Part shown: positions 54,763 through 63,581 of the stretch, in pieces
How positions within the stretch are numbered: the stretch's first letter is position 1
Layout of the letters: each line of letters opens with the position of its first letter
From: Atopobiaceae bacterium
Lineage (GTDB): Bacteria; Actinomycetota; Coriobacteriia; Coriobacteriales; Atopobiaceae
Reading direction: 5' to 3'
DNA length: 64,000 bases
Assembly: GCA_017533825.1 (NCBI GenBank)
Contig: JAFWIE010000008.1
Span: 124,001 to 188,000 of the forward strand
Made by a program: the position numbers and the translations under genes
The notes under the pieces: model-generated
What the model was told of the DNA's origin: nothing
Database searches by the model: none
What the model saw: the letters and a program-made list of their open reading frames with translations, nothing else

Positions 54763-56211
54763 ATGCTGTCACGCATCGGAAAAGAGTTCAGGACCTGGGT
54801 GCTCGCGCAGACGCCTGCACAGCACGAGGTCATCGCCTTTGATGAGGATCACCTCTATGTGGACGCCAGGGAGCTCCATGCCGAGGTGAACTTCTATCAC
54901 CTCGATGATCAGACCGAGATCGTGGAGTATCTCATCGAACGTGGCGAGGGAGAGGACCCACTTTTCTTCCTGCATATAGCCCTTGACGACATGGTACGTG
55001 CACAGGAGCTCTTTGCCCAGATGGCCGAAGCGCTCGAGGGAATGGAGTCCCGCACGACGACGCGCATACTACTCTGCTGCACTTCCGCACTCACTACCAC
55101 GCTATTCGCCGCGCGGCTCAGTGAGGCGGCTAAGACCCTCTCGCTTGACTACGAATTCAAGGCCGTGCCGGTCGAGCAGGCCATGGTTCAGGAGGACGAG
55201 TACGCTGCGATTCTGCTCGCCCCGCAGGTAGCCTACGTCCGGCAGCGGATGAAGCGCGCTCATCCTCAGGCGGTTGTCTTCGAGATACCGGCAAAGGTCT
55301 TTGGTAGCTACGACGCCGGCGCAGCTTTGCGTCTGTTGCTCCATGCATTGCGCGACGCGCAGGATGCCGGCACGCCTGAGGCAAAGCTCCATTCGCTTCG
55401 CGACCTCTCCGACGATCGCAAGGTGCTTATCGTTACCTTGTTCACAATGAGGGACCATTCCAGGATTGGTTTCCGGTTGTACAAACGCGGGGCGGGTGTT
55501 TCTGAAGGCGTCATGCGCAAGCCAAATCTTAACTTCCGCGATGTGGAGGACCTGATCGAGACGCTCAGTCTGAGCGGTGTCGCCATGGACACGCTCGATG
55601 CCATCGGCATCGCCGTTCCTGGTGTGACGTTTCGTGGCACGATAACGCTTCCCAATGTCCTCGACGAGAGCTACGAGCTGGGGGTCCGCCTTACGAAGAA
55701 GCTCGGCATACCGGTGTATGTGGACAACAACTGCAATGCGGCGGCGGTCGGCTGCTACGTGAGCCAGAACGAAGCGGAGAACCTCGTCTTCTATCGGCAT
55801 GCCTTCGGACACGAAGCGGGCGGCCTTGGCACCGTCATAGACGGAAAGCTCCTCAAGGGTCACCATAACCTCGCCGGCGAACCGAAGTACTTCGAGAGCA
55901 GCTTCTCCTACAACACGAGCTTCGGGGATGCCATCTGGAGCGAGGACGGCATGCATGAGCTCGCCCTCAACGTGATCAGCGCGAGCATGGCGCTTATGGC
56001 ACCCGATGCCGTGTACCTTGCGGTGGACACCGTCGATGACGCCGAGGCGTTCCGCGACCTGCTGCTCGAGGTCTTCGAGGACGAGTACGTGCCGACCGTG
56101 CACATCGTCAGGGACTACGTCGAGCGCGTCTACCTCGGTACGCTCGCCATGGCATTGCAGAAGCTGCGCGACCCGAACTACCGCTCTCTCGGTGTGATTC
56201 CACAGAAGTAA
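54763..56211 (+). CDS. Fusion of PTS IIB-like domain and ROK-family domain
   Basis: A 482-residue cytoplasmic protein with three parts. Residues 1-95 are an unknown acidic domain (DEDHLYVDARELHAEVNFY). About 100-205 resembles the lactose/cellobiose PTS IIB fold: RILLCCTSALTTTLF, where Cys106 takes the place of the phosphocysteine, and ILLAPQVAYV. About 220-480 is ROK-like: GIAVPGVTF, ELGVRLTKKLGIPVYVDNN with the catalytic Asp, and GGLGTVIDGKLLKG, but the usual zinc motif CxCGxxGC is absent and no helix-turn-helix is seen. It may link PTS phosphorylation to sugar sensing or sugar phosphorylation. The ATG at 54763 follows GGGGGTGATGCCGTC; ATG 54724 has no site. Confidence 0.7.
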   Translation: MLSRIGKEFRTWVLAQTPAQHEVIAFDEDHLYVDARELHAEVNFYHLDDQTEIVEYLIERGEGEDPLFFLHIALDDMVRAQELFAQMAEALEGMESRTTTRILLCCTSALTTTLFAARLSEAAKTLSLDYEFKAVPVEQAMVQEDEYAAILLAPQVAYVRQRMKRAHPQAVVFEIPAKVFGSYDAGAALRLLLHALRDAQDAGTPEAKLHSLRDLSDDRKVLIVTLFTMRDHSRIGFRLYKRGAGVSEGVMRKPNLNFRDVEDLIETLSLSGVAMDTLDAIGIAVPGVTFRGTITLPNVLDESYELGVRLTKKLGIPVYVDNNCNAAAVGCYVSQNEAENLVFYRHAFGHEAGGLGTVIDGKLLKGHHNLAGEPKYFESSFSYNTSFGDAIWSEDGMHELALNVISASMALMAPDAVYLAVDTVDDAEAFRDLLLEVFEDEYVPTVHIVRDYVERVYLGTLAMALQKLRDPNYRSLGVIPQK

Positions 56212-56347
56212 AGTGGCTGCTCGAGAAGAAGTCCAACAGCCATCCGTTCTGGGACGAATGGCTGATGAACATTCTTGGGACTCGAGACAGGAGGCGCGTC
56301 CTCCACAGCTCCTTGCCGTCCTTTCGGGATGGGCGTTATGGGGTTTG

Positions 56348-57088
56348 CTACCGGTGACGCTTGCCGTAACGCTTGTCGCTTCGGTCGTCGCGGAGGTACA
56401 CGAGCAGCTTGCCGCCCGTGATAAGGTACCCGCCCAGGCGCTGGCCCGTTTGGCAGTCGAACACCTCGCATCTGCCGGAAGTGGCGCCACGTGCCTTGTC
56501 GAGGTCGCCCAGCTCGGACTCGAGTAAGAAGGCGTCCTCCATGCGTGCAAAGACCGCGATGATGCGGGAGTCGTAGGTGACGAGGTAGTTGGCCGCCTGT
56601 CTAACGGAGGCAAGAAGTACGTCTTCCTTGCGGTTGCCTGACGCTCTCCGTTCGGGCGTCGTCAGCTGCGGTTCCGTGACCTCATGGTCGGACGCCATCT
56701 CGCGCGCCTTTCCGCTGAGGATGGAGGTGATGGCCGCGAGGGAGCTTGCGCGCTGTGCCGCTCGGATGGAGAGGTCCGCGGAGCAGACGGCTCCCACGGT
56801 GTCGTCTTTGCTCTCCGCGCGCATGGCATCCTTCGCGTGCTCGACCGCCTCTTGTGCCGCCGTCCTCACGTCCTTGCAGGCCTTGCGCATTTTCGAGCTG
56901 TCGCTCCTGTGGCCGTTCTCACTGAGGCTCGCTCGCTCTGCGGCGCACGCTGCCGAGATGGCGGCCTTGATGGCATCTTCGGCCAGGTGGGAAGCGTCGG
57001 ATGCCATGCGCATCTGCTCTGTGGCGCGGGTGGTGTGCACAAGTGCCCTAGCGGCGGCGCGGGAACTCTGGATTGCTTTCGTTGACAT
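56348..57088 (-). CDS. Ala-rich helical hypothetical protein
   Basis: A 246-residue soluble protein with no signal peptide. The first ~130 residues are almost entirely Ala-rich amphipathic helix (AAISAACAAERASL, DLSIRAAQRASSLAAI), phasin-like in look. The C-terminal part (LLASVRQAANYLVTYDSRI, GGYLITGGKLLVYLRDD) may be a small beta domain. The ATG follows AAGGGGGTTTTAAC. I do not recognise the family. It is convergent with the PTS-IIB/ROK gene, with 136 bp of featureless sequence between. Confidence 0.55.
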   Translation of the reverse strand: MSTKAIQSSRAAARALVHTTRATEQMRMASDASHLAEDAIKAAISAACAAERASLSENGHRSDSSKMRKACKDVRTAAQEAVEHAKDAMRAESKDDTVGAVCSADLSIRAAQRASSLAAITSILSGKAREMASDHEVTEPQLTTPERRASGNRKEDVLLASVRQAANYLVTYDSRIIAVFARMEDAFLLESELGDLDKARGATSGRCEVFDCQTGQRLGGYLITGGKLLVYLRDDRSDKRYGKRHR

Positions 57089-57218
57089 GTTAAAACCCCC
57101 TTCGTAGAGACCGATTCCGACGCTTTGGTTTCTGCGTCGCGCCACATCCGGCTGCTCGTCTCGTTGGGGGCAGTACCAACGTCTCTCTTGGGGTCAATTC
57201 CCACGAGCTATGGTGCCG

Positions 57219-57271
57219 GACGTGCTGGCAAAACCAGCGCGTCGAGACATGACTGTCCTGTAGTCATGTCT
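57219..57271. other. Two adjacent hairpins in a 695-bp noncoding gap
   Basis: Stem 1: GACG-GCTGG with CCAGC-CGTC (57219-57243, one mismatch). Stem 2: AGACATGACT with AGTCATGTCT (57245-57271, 10 bp perfect). They are one base apart between divergent genes. The remainder of 57089-57783 shows no other supported feature apart from the small frame at 57556-57645. Confidence 0.4.
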
Positions 57272-57555
57272 TCGGCAAGTCTCGTGAGAGGGGAGGGACG
57301 GCTATAACAAGGCTCTAAGTCCTTTCGGTATCGTTGCCAACATCCCCGCTTATACCCTAGGCGAAGAGTCTTATTCACGGCAATTCAGCAAAGAGCTGCA
57401 TTATTCAAATCGCCTTGCTTTCGACGCCAGCCGCAATCGTATGCTTCTCTCGTGGAGGGTGAACTCGCATTCTCGCATTGGACAGTTCAGCAGTGTCTCT
57501 GTTTCTGCTCAGGTGCTCGGAATGAGCGCTATGGCTGGCCTGAAGAGCACGAGGC

Positions 57556-57645
57556 TCATCTCCGGATGAGCAGGTCGCCAATCATGTCGAGGTTGTGCTC
57601 GTTCGAGTGGCGTTCGCGCTCGTTGGGCGTGGACTGGTGCGGCAT
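57556..57645 (-). CDS. Possible 29-residue peptide
   Basis: A short frame (MPHQSTPNERERHSNEHN, then LDMIGDLLIRR) with GGGGAGAG just before its ATG. It is hydrophilic with a hydrophobic tail, with no recognised relatives. Weak promoter evidence (TATATC) makes it uncertain; it could be a gene remnant. Confidence 0.25.
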   Translation of the reverse strand: MPHQSTPNERERHSNEHNLDMIGDLLIRR

Positions 57646-57783
57646 GGACTCTCCCCGGTAGCTGAAAGCGATATATTGCATGTTAGCACGTAAGCTGGAG
57701 GGCGAAGCCCCATTGCGCTATGGCATATGCGCGCAGGGCTATGCTTAGGTACATCGGTATCCGCGTTTGGGGAGATGATTAGC

Positions 57784-58959
57784 ATGAGGCATGCGTATCC
57801 GTTTATCGTCGCCTTGCTTTCGATGACTCTGTTCCTCGGTGCGTGTGGCGGCACGACGTCTGACGAGGGAAGCGCAAAGTCATCAGATGCGAACTCGCAG
57901 CAAACGCTGCAGGCGCTGCCTGACGACTGTGTGCTAGTCAACTTCCCGGATGATACTGGCGCCGATGACTACGGTGAGCGCCAGAAAGCCTTCTACGCAG
58001 CCCTCGAGGAGGCGCTGCAAAACAAGGCAGAAAAGATATGTATCAGGAATTCTCTGCCTCTGGAGGTCATGAGGTTGTACGACCTCGACCATGGAATCTT
58101 TTGGGTCAAGGACTTCACGCCTGGAGCAAGGATGTGGGTCCAGCTTGATTCCGATGAGGAGAAAACCGACTATCAGTTCTATGACTTCGAGTACTACGAT
58201 CTCTCCCGCGAAGAGATTGACGCGATGAAGCGCGAAATCGACGATGCGGCCGATCAGATTCTTGCGAAGATTCCCTCCGGAGCAGATGACTGGACTACGG
58301 CGAAGGTCATTCACGACGAGCTGTGCGGCCTCGTGACGTACGACCACACGCAGGAGAAGGCCCATGCACGCGACCTATACGGGGCGTTGGTGAATCACGA
58401 GGCGATGTGCAGTGGGTATTCGATAGCGTTCAAGTACCTCATCAACAAGGCGGGCTACAGCAGTACGACGTCGTACTCCGAGGACCATGCGTGGAACAGC
58501 GTGGGCGTCTTGTCGTACGACCGCTACATCGACACGACTTGGGATGATACAGACCAATTCGACAAGAACGGGAAACCCTACATCTTCGATGACTACTTCT
58601 TTCTCAAGCGGGAAGAGGTGACGTCCATCGATTCCCACGCGATTGTCTCCGGAGATCCATACCTCAATTATGTTAACGAAACCGTTCCCTATAACTACCA
58701 CGCACATGAGGGATATCTAGCGGATAGTTATGACATCGGCGCAATAACCGAGATGTTCCGACGGCAGAAGGATGCGGGGGCTAACGTCCTGACTGTGCGC
58801 TTTGCCAATGACGCGGATTATCAGGCTGCGCTGGCGTGGTCGGATGGTGGCTCGGATATTGGCACCTTGCTTGGCAACATTGGATATGCGGGCAGCTACT
58901 ACTTCTGGAACAATGACAATGTTAAGGTAATAGATATTGGCCTATATCCAGCGGAGTAA
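57784..58959 (+). CDS. Lipoprotein with transglutaminase-like (papain-fold) domain
   Basis: A 391-residue surface lipoprotein: a short signal with the lipobox LGAC, a Ser-rich linker, then a transglutaminase-like domain with Cys209 (NHEAMCSGYSIAFKYL), His235 (SEDHAWNSV) and Asp250 (YIDTTWDD), which form the catalytic triad. Such proteins act as extracellular proteases or cross-linkers. The ATG at 57784 follows GGGGAGATGATTAGC; earlier starts lack a site. It is followed 51 bp later by another lipoprotein gene, likely the same transcript. Confidence 0.8.
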   Translation: MRHAYPFIVALLSMTLFLGACGGTTSDEGSAKSSDANSQQTLQALPDDCVLVNFPDDTGADDYGERQKAFYAALEEALQNKAEKICIRNSLPLEVMRLYDLDHGIFWVKDFTPGARMWVQLDSDEEKTDYQFYDFEYYDLSREEIDAMKREIDDAADQILAKIPSGADDWTTAKVIHDELCGLVTYDHTQEKAHARDLYGALVNHEAMCSGYSIAFKYLINKAGYSSTTSYSEDHAWNSVGVLSYDRYIDTTWDDTDQFDKNGKPYIFDDYFFLKREEVTSIDSHAIVSGDPYLNYVNETVPYNYHAHEGYLADSYDIGAITEMFRRQKDAGANVLTVRFANDADYQAALAWSDGGSDIGTLLGNIGYAGSYYFWNNDNVKVIDIGLYPAE

Positions 58960-59010
58960 CGCCACGCTTGTGGCGGTGGTACTGTCGGTTCGTTATAGAA
59001 GGAGTCTGGT

Positions 59011-59607
59011 ATGAAGAAGAGCAGCATGTCTCTGGTCGTGCTCGTTTCCTGTTGCGTCGCGATTTGCGCAGCGATGTTGGGATGCTCGTCATCCGGGAGC
59101 TCAGCCCATGTGGTTTACATGGTAGAGCCGTTGGTGAAAGCGATCAACAGCAGGGATTACGACAATTATCAGATTGTGTACTACGCTGAGGGCAAGAAGG
59201 ACAAAAACACCGAGAACATCAGCCTGCTGAAGCACAATAACGATACTCTGACGCGCATTGATGACGAAATTCACTTCAGCAAGGATGAGGGGTGGACCGA
59301 GGACGAGGTCAATCTGCTTGCCGCGGGCATGTATCCGGGAATGGAGTCGCTGGACTTTGTGACAAAGACGGTTGCCGACAAGGGTGACGTGTACTGCATT
59401 CACGTCAGGTTTGATGACCTGAGAAAGACGGACAATCTTCAGGCGATGGTGGACAACGACGTGCTGACGATGAGCGACGAAGAGGCAGGCTCGCAGGTGG
59501 ATAAGGCGTTCAGCGCTGGCTCCATCATGAATAGCATATTGTTCTCGGGCGGACACGAGCTCTCGGAGGAAGAGGTCGAGAAGCTCGACTTGCACTTTGC
59601 CGAATAA
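59011..59607 (+). CDS. Lipoprotein of unknown function
   Basis: A 198-residue lipoprotein with signal MKKSSMSLVV and lipobox MLGC (Cys25), then a Ser/Gly linker and a mixed alpha/beta domain of unknown function (MVEPLVKAINSRDYDNYQ, HVRFDDLRKTDNLQAM). The ATG follows GAAGGAGTCTGGT. It probably shares a transcript with the transglutaminase-like lipoprotein upstream. Confidence 0.7.
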   Translation: MKKSSMSLVVLVSCCVAICAAMLGCSSSGSSAHVVYMVEPLVKAINSRDYDNYQIVYYAEGKKDKNTENISLLKHNNDTLTRIDDEIHFSKDEGWTEDEVNLLAAGMYPGMESLDFVTKTVADKGDVYCIHVRFDDLRKTDNLQAMVDNDVLTMSDEEAGSQVDKAFSAGSIMNSILFSGGHELSEEEVEKLDLHFAE

Positions 59608-59795
59608 GGGGAGAGTGGGGGGCCGTCCCCAGGTGAACGCATCAATTGGAAGAGGGGAGCCAGCCATACCGTTCGAGAAGACCTTGAGTGTAGGTAGAAC
59701 GAGGATGGCTGTCGCGGCTGAGTTCGGTGGCGCGTCAGACGCTTCGACGGAACCTGCCCAGGTGAGCTAATCTGCGGACTTGGTACTGGCTGTCG

Positions 59796-59865
59796 AGGGG
59801 CTACCCCCTGATGGCACTCCGACGACGTTGTTACTCAGTTGCCGGGCCATCAGGGGTTAGTCCCT
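59796..59865. repeat. Large hairpin, copy 3 of the recurring element (diverged)
   Basis: Arms of 20 bp (59796-59815 and 59846-59865) match at 18 positions around a 30-base loop. The right arm with its flank reads CATCAGGGGTTAGTCCCTTAGTGG, close to the hairpin at 16137-16171, so it looks like a relative of that element. Confidence 0.5.
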
Positions 59866-59881
59866 TAGTGGTCAAGCGATA

Positions 59882-59907
59882 TTGCATAATGGCCAAAGAT
59901 TATGCAA
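59882..59907. promoter_or_regulatory. Inverted TTGCATAAT pair in a TTGCAT cluster
   Basis: TTGCATAAT and ATTATGCAA are perfect 9-bp arms with an 8-base spacer; two more TTTGCAT/TTGCAT copies follow within 20 bp. A regulator site or a small hairpin; it lies about 260 bp before the Tad operon. Confidence 0.35.
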
Positions 59908-60028
59908 TCAGGCTTTGCATTTTGCATACGGTTTTGGGCAATCGTGGGCAAACGCAACTATTTTTCCGCCCAAGCGGTTTTGACGACGTTTTTGCACCTT
60001 TTTGACTGGCTTTTCTACCTGCGAAAAC

Positions 60029-60048
60029 GTTCTTTTTCGGGAAAGAAC
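60029..60048. other. Small AT-rich hairpin
   Basis: GTTCTTT and AAAGAAC, 7 bp, with loop TTCGGG, in the leader region of the Tad operon. Confidence 0.35.
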
Positions 60049-60110
60049 CGCTCAATATACGGGTAATTCGTGTCACCTGCCTCCAAAAGCTGAACCTCCA
60101 TTGAGACCTG

Positions 60111-60136
60111 CGCCCACACAATTGTTTATGTGGGCG
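60111..60136 (+). other. Hairpin just upstream of cpaB
   Basis: CGCCCACA pairs with TGTGGGCG (8 bp, 10-base loop), followed at once by a GGGCGG/CCGCCC mini-stem, 35 bp before the cpaB start. It may be a leader structure or terminate an upstream transcript. The remaining sequence of 59608-60170 has no gene I can support. Confidence 0.45.
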
Positions 60137-60170
60137 GGCGGTCCGCCCTGGGAGGTTCGGAGGTGTCGCA

Positions 60171-60917
60171 ATGCCCAAACGCCTGAGATTGGCCGTATCG
60201 ATCCTTTGCGCACTCGTCGCGGGTGCCGTCTGTCTCGCCTACACCGCCCATGTGCGCGACGAGGCGGAACGGACTCGGACCGAGGCGATGCGTCGATATG
60301 GCGGCGAGGTCGTCTCTCTGGTCGTGGCGACAAGAACCATCGAGGCAGGGGAGGTTCTTTCCATGACAGATGTCGAGTCGCGCGACTGGCTCTCGTCGCT
60401 CGCGCCCGTCGGTGCCCAGACGAGCGTGGACGACGTCGTGGGTCGCGAGGTGAGCGTGCCCGCGTGCTCCGGTGCGCCGCTTACCGAGCTCAACTTCAGA
60501 GATCCGGACGAGATGGCAGAGGTGCCTTCTGGTCACGTGGCTGTCTCGGTGCCAATCACCGAGAAGCTTGGCGTCGCGACAGGCATCGCGGTAGGGACGC
60601 ACGTGGTCATCTATCGCGCGGGGGAGGACGTGGTGAAGCTTATCGGCGGTGACGCCACGGTGCTCGCCGTTCCCAGTGGTACGTCTTCCTTGGGGCGTGG
60701 CAACCTGACCATCGCCGTCACCGCCAAGGACGTTCCGGAGGTGCTGGCGGCAAGCGCGACCGGTGACCTTCGCCTGGTGGTGCCCGCCTCCGACGTCAAG
60801 GAACTCGCTGCGGGGACGAGTGTGGGAAAAGCCTCCGTACCGCCTGTGGACGGTTCACCCGAGGAAGGCGTGCCTGCGGAGGATGAGAAGAAGGCAAAGG
60901 AAGGGGAGGGGCGTTAA
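60171..60917 (+). CDS. cpaB: Flp pilus assembly protein CpaB
   Basis: A 248-residue protein with one N-terminal transmembrane helix (LAVSILCALVAGAVCLAYT), then an SAF domain (VVATRTIEAGEVLSMTDVE) and the RcpC/CpaB region (VAVSVPITEKLGVATGIAVGTHVVIY). It is an outer or periplasm-side part of the Tad pilus machine. A Lys/Glu-rich tail follows. The ATG follows GGAGGTTCGGAGGTGTCGCA. It leads cpaE by one base. Confidence 0.85.
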   Translation: MPKRLRLAVSILCALVAGAVCLAYTAHVRDEAERTRTEAMRRYGGEVVSLVVATRTIEAGEVLSMTDVESRDWLSSLAPVGAQTSVDDVVGREVSVPACSGAPLTELNFRDPDEMAEVPSGHVAVSVPITEKLGVATGIAVGTHVVIYRAGEDVVKLIGGDATVLAVPSGTSSLGRGNLTIAVTAKDVPEVLAASATGDLRLVVPASDVKELAAGTSVGKASVPPVDGSPEEGVPAEDEKKAKEGEGR

Positions 60918-60918
60918 G

Positions 60919-62244
60919 ATGTCACGACTTTGGGTTTGTCTCGCAAGGGAAGACGCACGCGATGCCGTGCGTAGGACGCTTCTGGCACACGAATCGGAGG
61001 CCAACGTCCTCTTCGTCGATTCGGCTGGCGAGTTGCGTTTGTGGGCGCGGGATGCGGCGCCGGGATCGCATGTGGCAGTTGGCCCACTTGGTGACGGCTT
61101 CTCGAGTCTCAACGTCGCCGCAGCCGTTGTCCATGACGGGGGTGCGTCCGAGGTCGTGGTTGTGGCGGCGTCGCCTGACGAGGACTTCGTTCGCAATGCG
61201 AAGCTGCTGGGAGCGTCGACCGTGCTCGACCTTTCGCTGATTGCCGAGGATCCCGCAGACGGAATCGACGAACCGGACATCGTTGGGGATGACGTGCCGA
61301 CGTTGGTGATTGGTGCGCTTTCGCCGGAGCGTCGCGAATCGCTACTCGGCCTTCCGGCGGTTGACGTGCAGCCCGTCCAGAAGCCGCGTCTTCGCGTCAC
61401 GCCACGGGCGGGCACGGGCACGCACGCGCCCATCATCGTGTTGCTTTCGGGCAGGGGTGGTGTCGGCAAGACAGCCATCACGGCTGCGATGGCGTCGGCC
61501 GCAGCGTCGTGGGGCATGCGGGTTGCGGTGTGTGACCTTGACCTCTCGTGTGGCAACCTCTACAGCATGTTTGGCATGAGCGGTCCTGCCGACCTCGCCT
61601 CACTCGTGCTCGAGAACGCTCCAACGGCCGAGGAGCTCTATGCGTGTGGTCGTCAGGCTGCCGAGCGCATCACCGTATGGGGACCCTGCGAACGGCCCGA
61701 GATGGCAGATGCGATAACCCCGCAGACGGAGCGTCTGTTAGATGTGCTCGCGGAGAAGAGCGACCTCGTCCTGGTGGACACCTGCACGACGCTGACTGAC
61801 GCGGTCGCGCAGGCCATTCAACAATGCGACCGCCTCGTGCTGGTAGTTGACGGGCGTCCGGGTTCCGCAGCAGCACAGGCACGGCTCGGCTCTCTGGCAG
61901 TGCGGCTCGGTGTCGCACGGACTCGCATCGCGCGTCTTGCCAACCGATGCGGGAGGAGGGGCCATGCGGAGCCCGCCATCAATCGGGCGGAGGTTGGGCT
62001 CGAGACGGCGCGTCCGCTGCGTGTTCTCGATGGCGGCGCGGAGGTGTCCGATTGCTTGGGCGAGGGAAAGATTCAGGATCTCTTCGACCTTGGATCGAAA
62101 TTCGCCGAATCCTCGGCTCAGAGCTTGGCGAAGCTTCTCAAGGAACTCGGATGCCTGCCTGACGTTCCGCAGGCGACGCGTCTCGTCGAACAGTCGCGGC
62201 AGCGTTCGATTTGGTCCTTCGGGCGCGTTCGGGAGGCGATGTGA
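60919..62244 (+). CDS. cpaE: CpaE/TadZ-like MinD-family ATPase
   Basis: A 441-residue protein: an N-terminal receiver-like domain (about 1-150), then a deviant Walker A SGRGGVGKT (177-185) of the ParA/MinD type, VAVCDLDLSCGNLYSMFG and LVLVDTCTTLTDAV. CpaE/TadZ places the Tad machine at the pole or focus of assembly. The ATG at 60919 is one base after the cpaB stop; a frame that begins inside cpaB is not needed. The stop is two bases before cpaF. Confidence 0.85.
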   Translation: MSRLWVCLAREDARDAVRRTLLAHESEANVLFVDSAGELRLWARDAAPGSHVAVGPLGDGFSSLNVAAAVVHDGGASEVVVVAASPDEDFVRNAKLLGASTVLDLSLIAEDPADGIDEPDIVGDDVPTLVIGALSPERRESLLGLPAVDVQPVQKPRLRVTPRAGTGTHAPIIVLLSGRGGVGKTAITAAMASAAASWGMRVAVCDLDLSCGNLYSMFGMSGPADLASLVLENAPTAEELYACGRQAAERITVWGPCERPEMADAITPQTERLLDVLAEKSDLVLVDTCTTLTDAVAQAIQQCDRLVLVVDGRPGSAAAQARLGSLAVRLGVARTRIARLANRCGRRGHAEPAINRAEVGLETARPLRVLDGGAEVSDCLGEGKIQDLFDLGSKFAESSAQSLAKLLKELGCLPDVPQATRLVEQSRQRSIWSFGRVREAM

Positions 62245-62246
62245 CG

Positions 62247-63581
62247 ATGTCGGTTTTGGAGCGAGTTCGCGAACAAGAGCAGGAGCAAAGGCGGGAGGCC
62301 ACGCAAGGCGTAGCAGGCTCCAGCGAGTTGGCTCGCGCGCGAGAGAAGCTCAAGGTGGATCTGGTCGAGCGACTTGGACTCTCCGCGGTCGCGTCAATGG
62401 CAATGAACGATCACATAGACGCAGCACGAGCAGAGATTGGCGTCGCGTGCCAAGCGGTGCTCAATACCGGGGACTACCAGGACCTTTCGTCGCAGGCGCG
62501 CGAGCTGGTGGTGCGTCAGGTGCTGGACGAGGTGTGTGGACTGGGGCCGCTCCAGCCCCTCTTGGAAGACTCCTCCATCACCGAGGTCATGGTCAACGGC
62601 TGCGATCGTCTCTTCTATGAGCGTGGTGGGGAGCTGCATGCCGCCGAACGCGTCTTCGATTCGTCCGAGCAGATCATGCTCGTTGTCGACCGCATCCTAG
62701 CGCCGCTGGGGCGCAGGTTGGACAAGGCAAGTCCGATCGTGAACGCGCGCCTGGCCAACGGTGACCGCGTGAACGCCGTGGCGCAGCCCATTGCCATTGA
62801 TGGGCCGGCCGTCACCATCCGTAAGTTCTCGAATCGCATTACCTCACTTGCGCGCCTCGTCGAGCTCGGGGCATTGCCTGCGTGGTATGCGACGCTGCTC
62901 ACCTGGGCAGTGCGCACGAGGCAGGACATTGCCGTGGCGGGAGGCACCGGCTCGGGAAAGACGACGTTGCTCAACGCGCTCTCGTGCGAAATCGATCAGC
63001 GTGAGCGCATCGTGACGATCGAGGACTCCGCGGAGCTGCGCTTCGACACGCATCCCAACGTGGTGCGCCTCGAGTCTCGTGACGCCTCCATCGAGGGGAC
63101 CGGCGCGGTGACCATTCGTGACCTCGTAAAGAATGCCTTGCGCATGCGTCCGGACCGCATCGTGGTGGGTGAGGTTCGTGGCGAAGAGGCGGTGGACATG
63201 CTACAGGCTATGAACACGGGGCACGATGGGTCGCTGACGACGCTGCATGCCGGCGAGACGGGGGAGGTCGTGCCGCGCCTCGTGCTGATGTCACGCTTCG
63301 GCATGGACCTGCCGACCGAGATCATCGAGCAACAGATTGCTTCGGCGCTCGACCTCGTGGTCATGTCGCATCGCTTCGCCGATGGCGTGCGTCTCATTAC
63401 CTCGCTCAGCGAGGTGGGACGCGGTCCCCATGGTGGGGTCGAGCTGTGTGAGTGCGTGCACTTTGACGAGGGCACGCGCACTTGGCGGCTGGTACGCGAA
63501 CCCTCATTCGTGGCACGTTCCGTTCGCGATGGGCGCCTGGATGCGAAGGAGGTGGCCAAATGGACACCGCCGTCCCCCTGA
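62247..63581 (+). CDS. cpaF: CpaF/TadA secretion ATPase
   Basis: A 444-residue type II/IV secretion ATPase that powers pilus extension and retraction in Tad systems. It has Walker A GGTGSGKTT (about 231-239), Asp box TIEDSAELRF, IVVGEVRGEEAVDMLQAMNTGHDG and TTLHA. The N-terminus (ERVREQEQEQRREA) is coiled. The ATG follows GGGAGGCGATGTGACG. Its last 22 bases overlap tadB. Confidence 0.92.
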   Translation: MSVLERVREQEQEQRREATQGVAGSSELARAREKLKVDLVERLGLSAVASMAMNDHIDAARAEIGVACQAVLNTGDYQDLSSQARELVVRQVLDEVCGLGPLQPLLEDSSITEVMVNGCDRLFYERGGELHAAERVFDSSEQIMLVVDRILAPLGRRLDKASPIVNARLANGDRVNAVAQPIAIDGPAVTIRKFSNRITSLARLVELGALPAWYATLLTWAVRTRQDIAVAGGTGSGKTTLLNALSCEIDQRERIVTIEDSAELRFDTHPNVVRLESRDASIEGTGAVTIRDLVKNALRMRPDRIVVGEVRGEEAVDMLQAMNTGHDGSLTTLHAGETGEVVPRLVLMSRFGMDLPTEIIEQQIASALDLVVMSHRFADGVRLITSLSEVGRGPHGGVELCECVHFDEGTRTWRLVREPSFVARSVRDGRLDAKEVAKWTPPSP

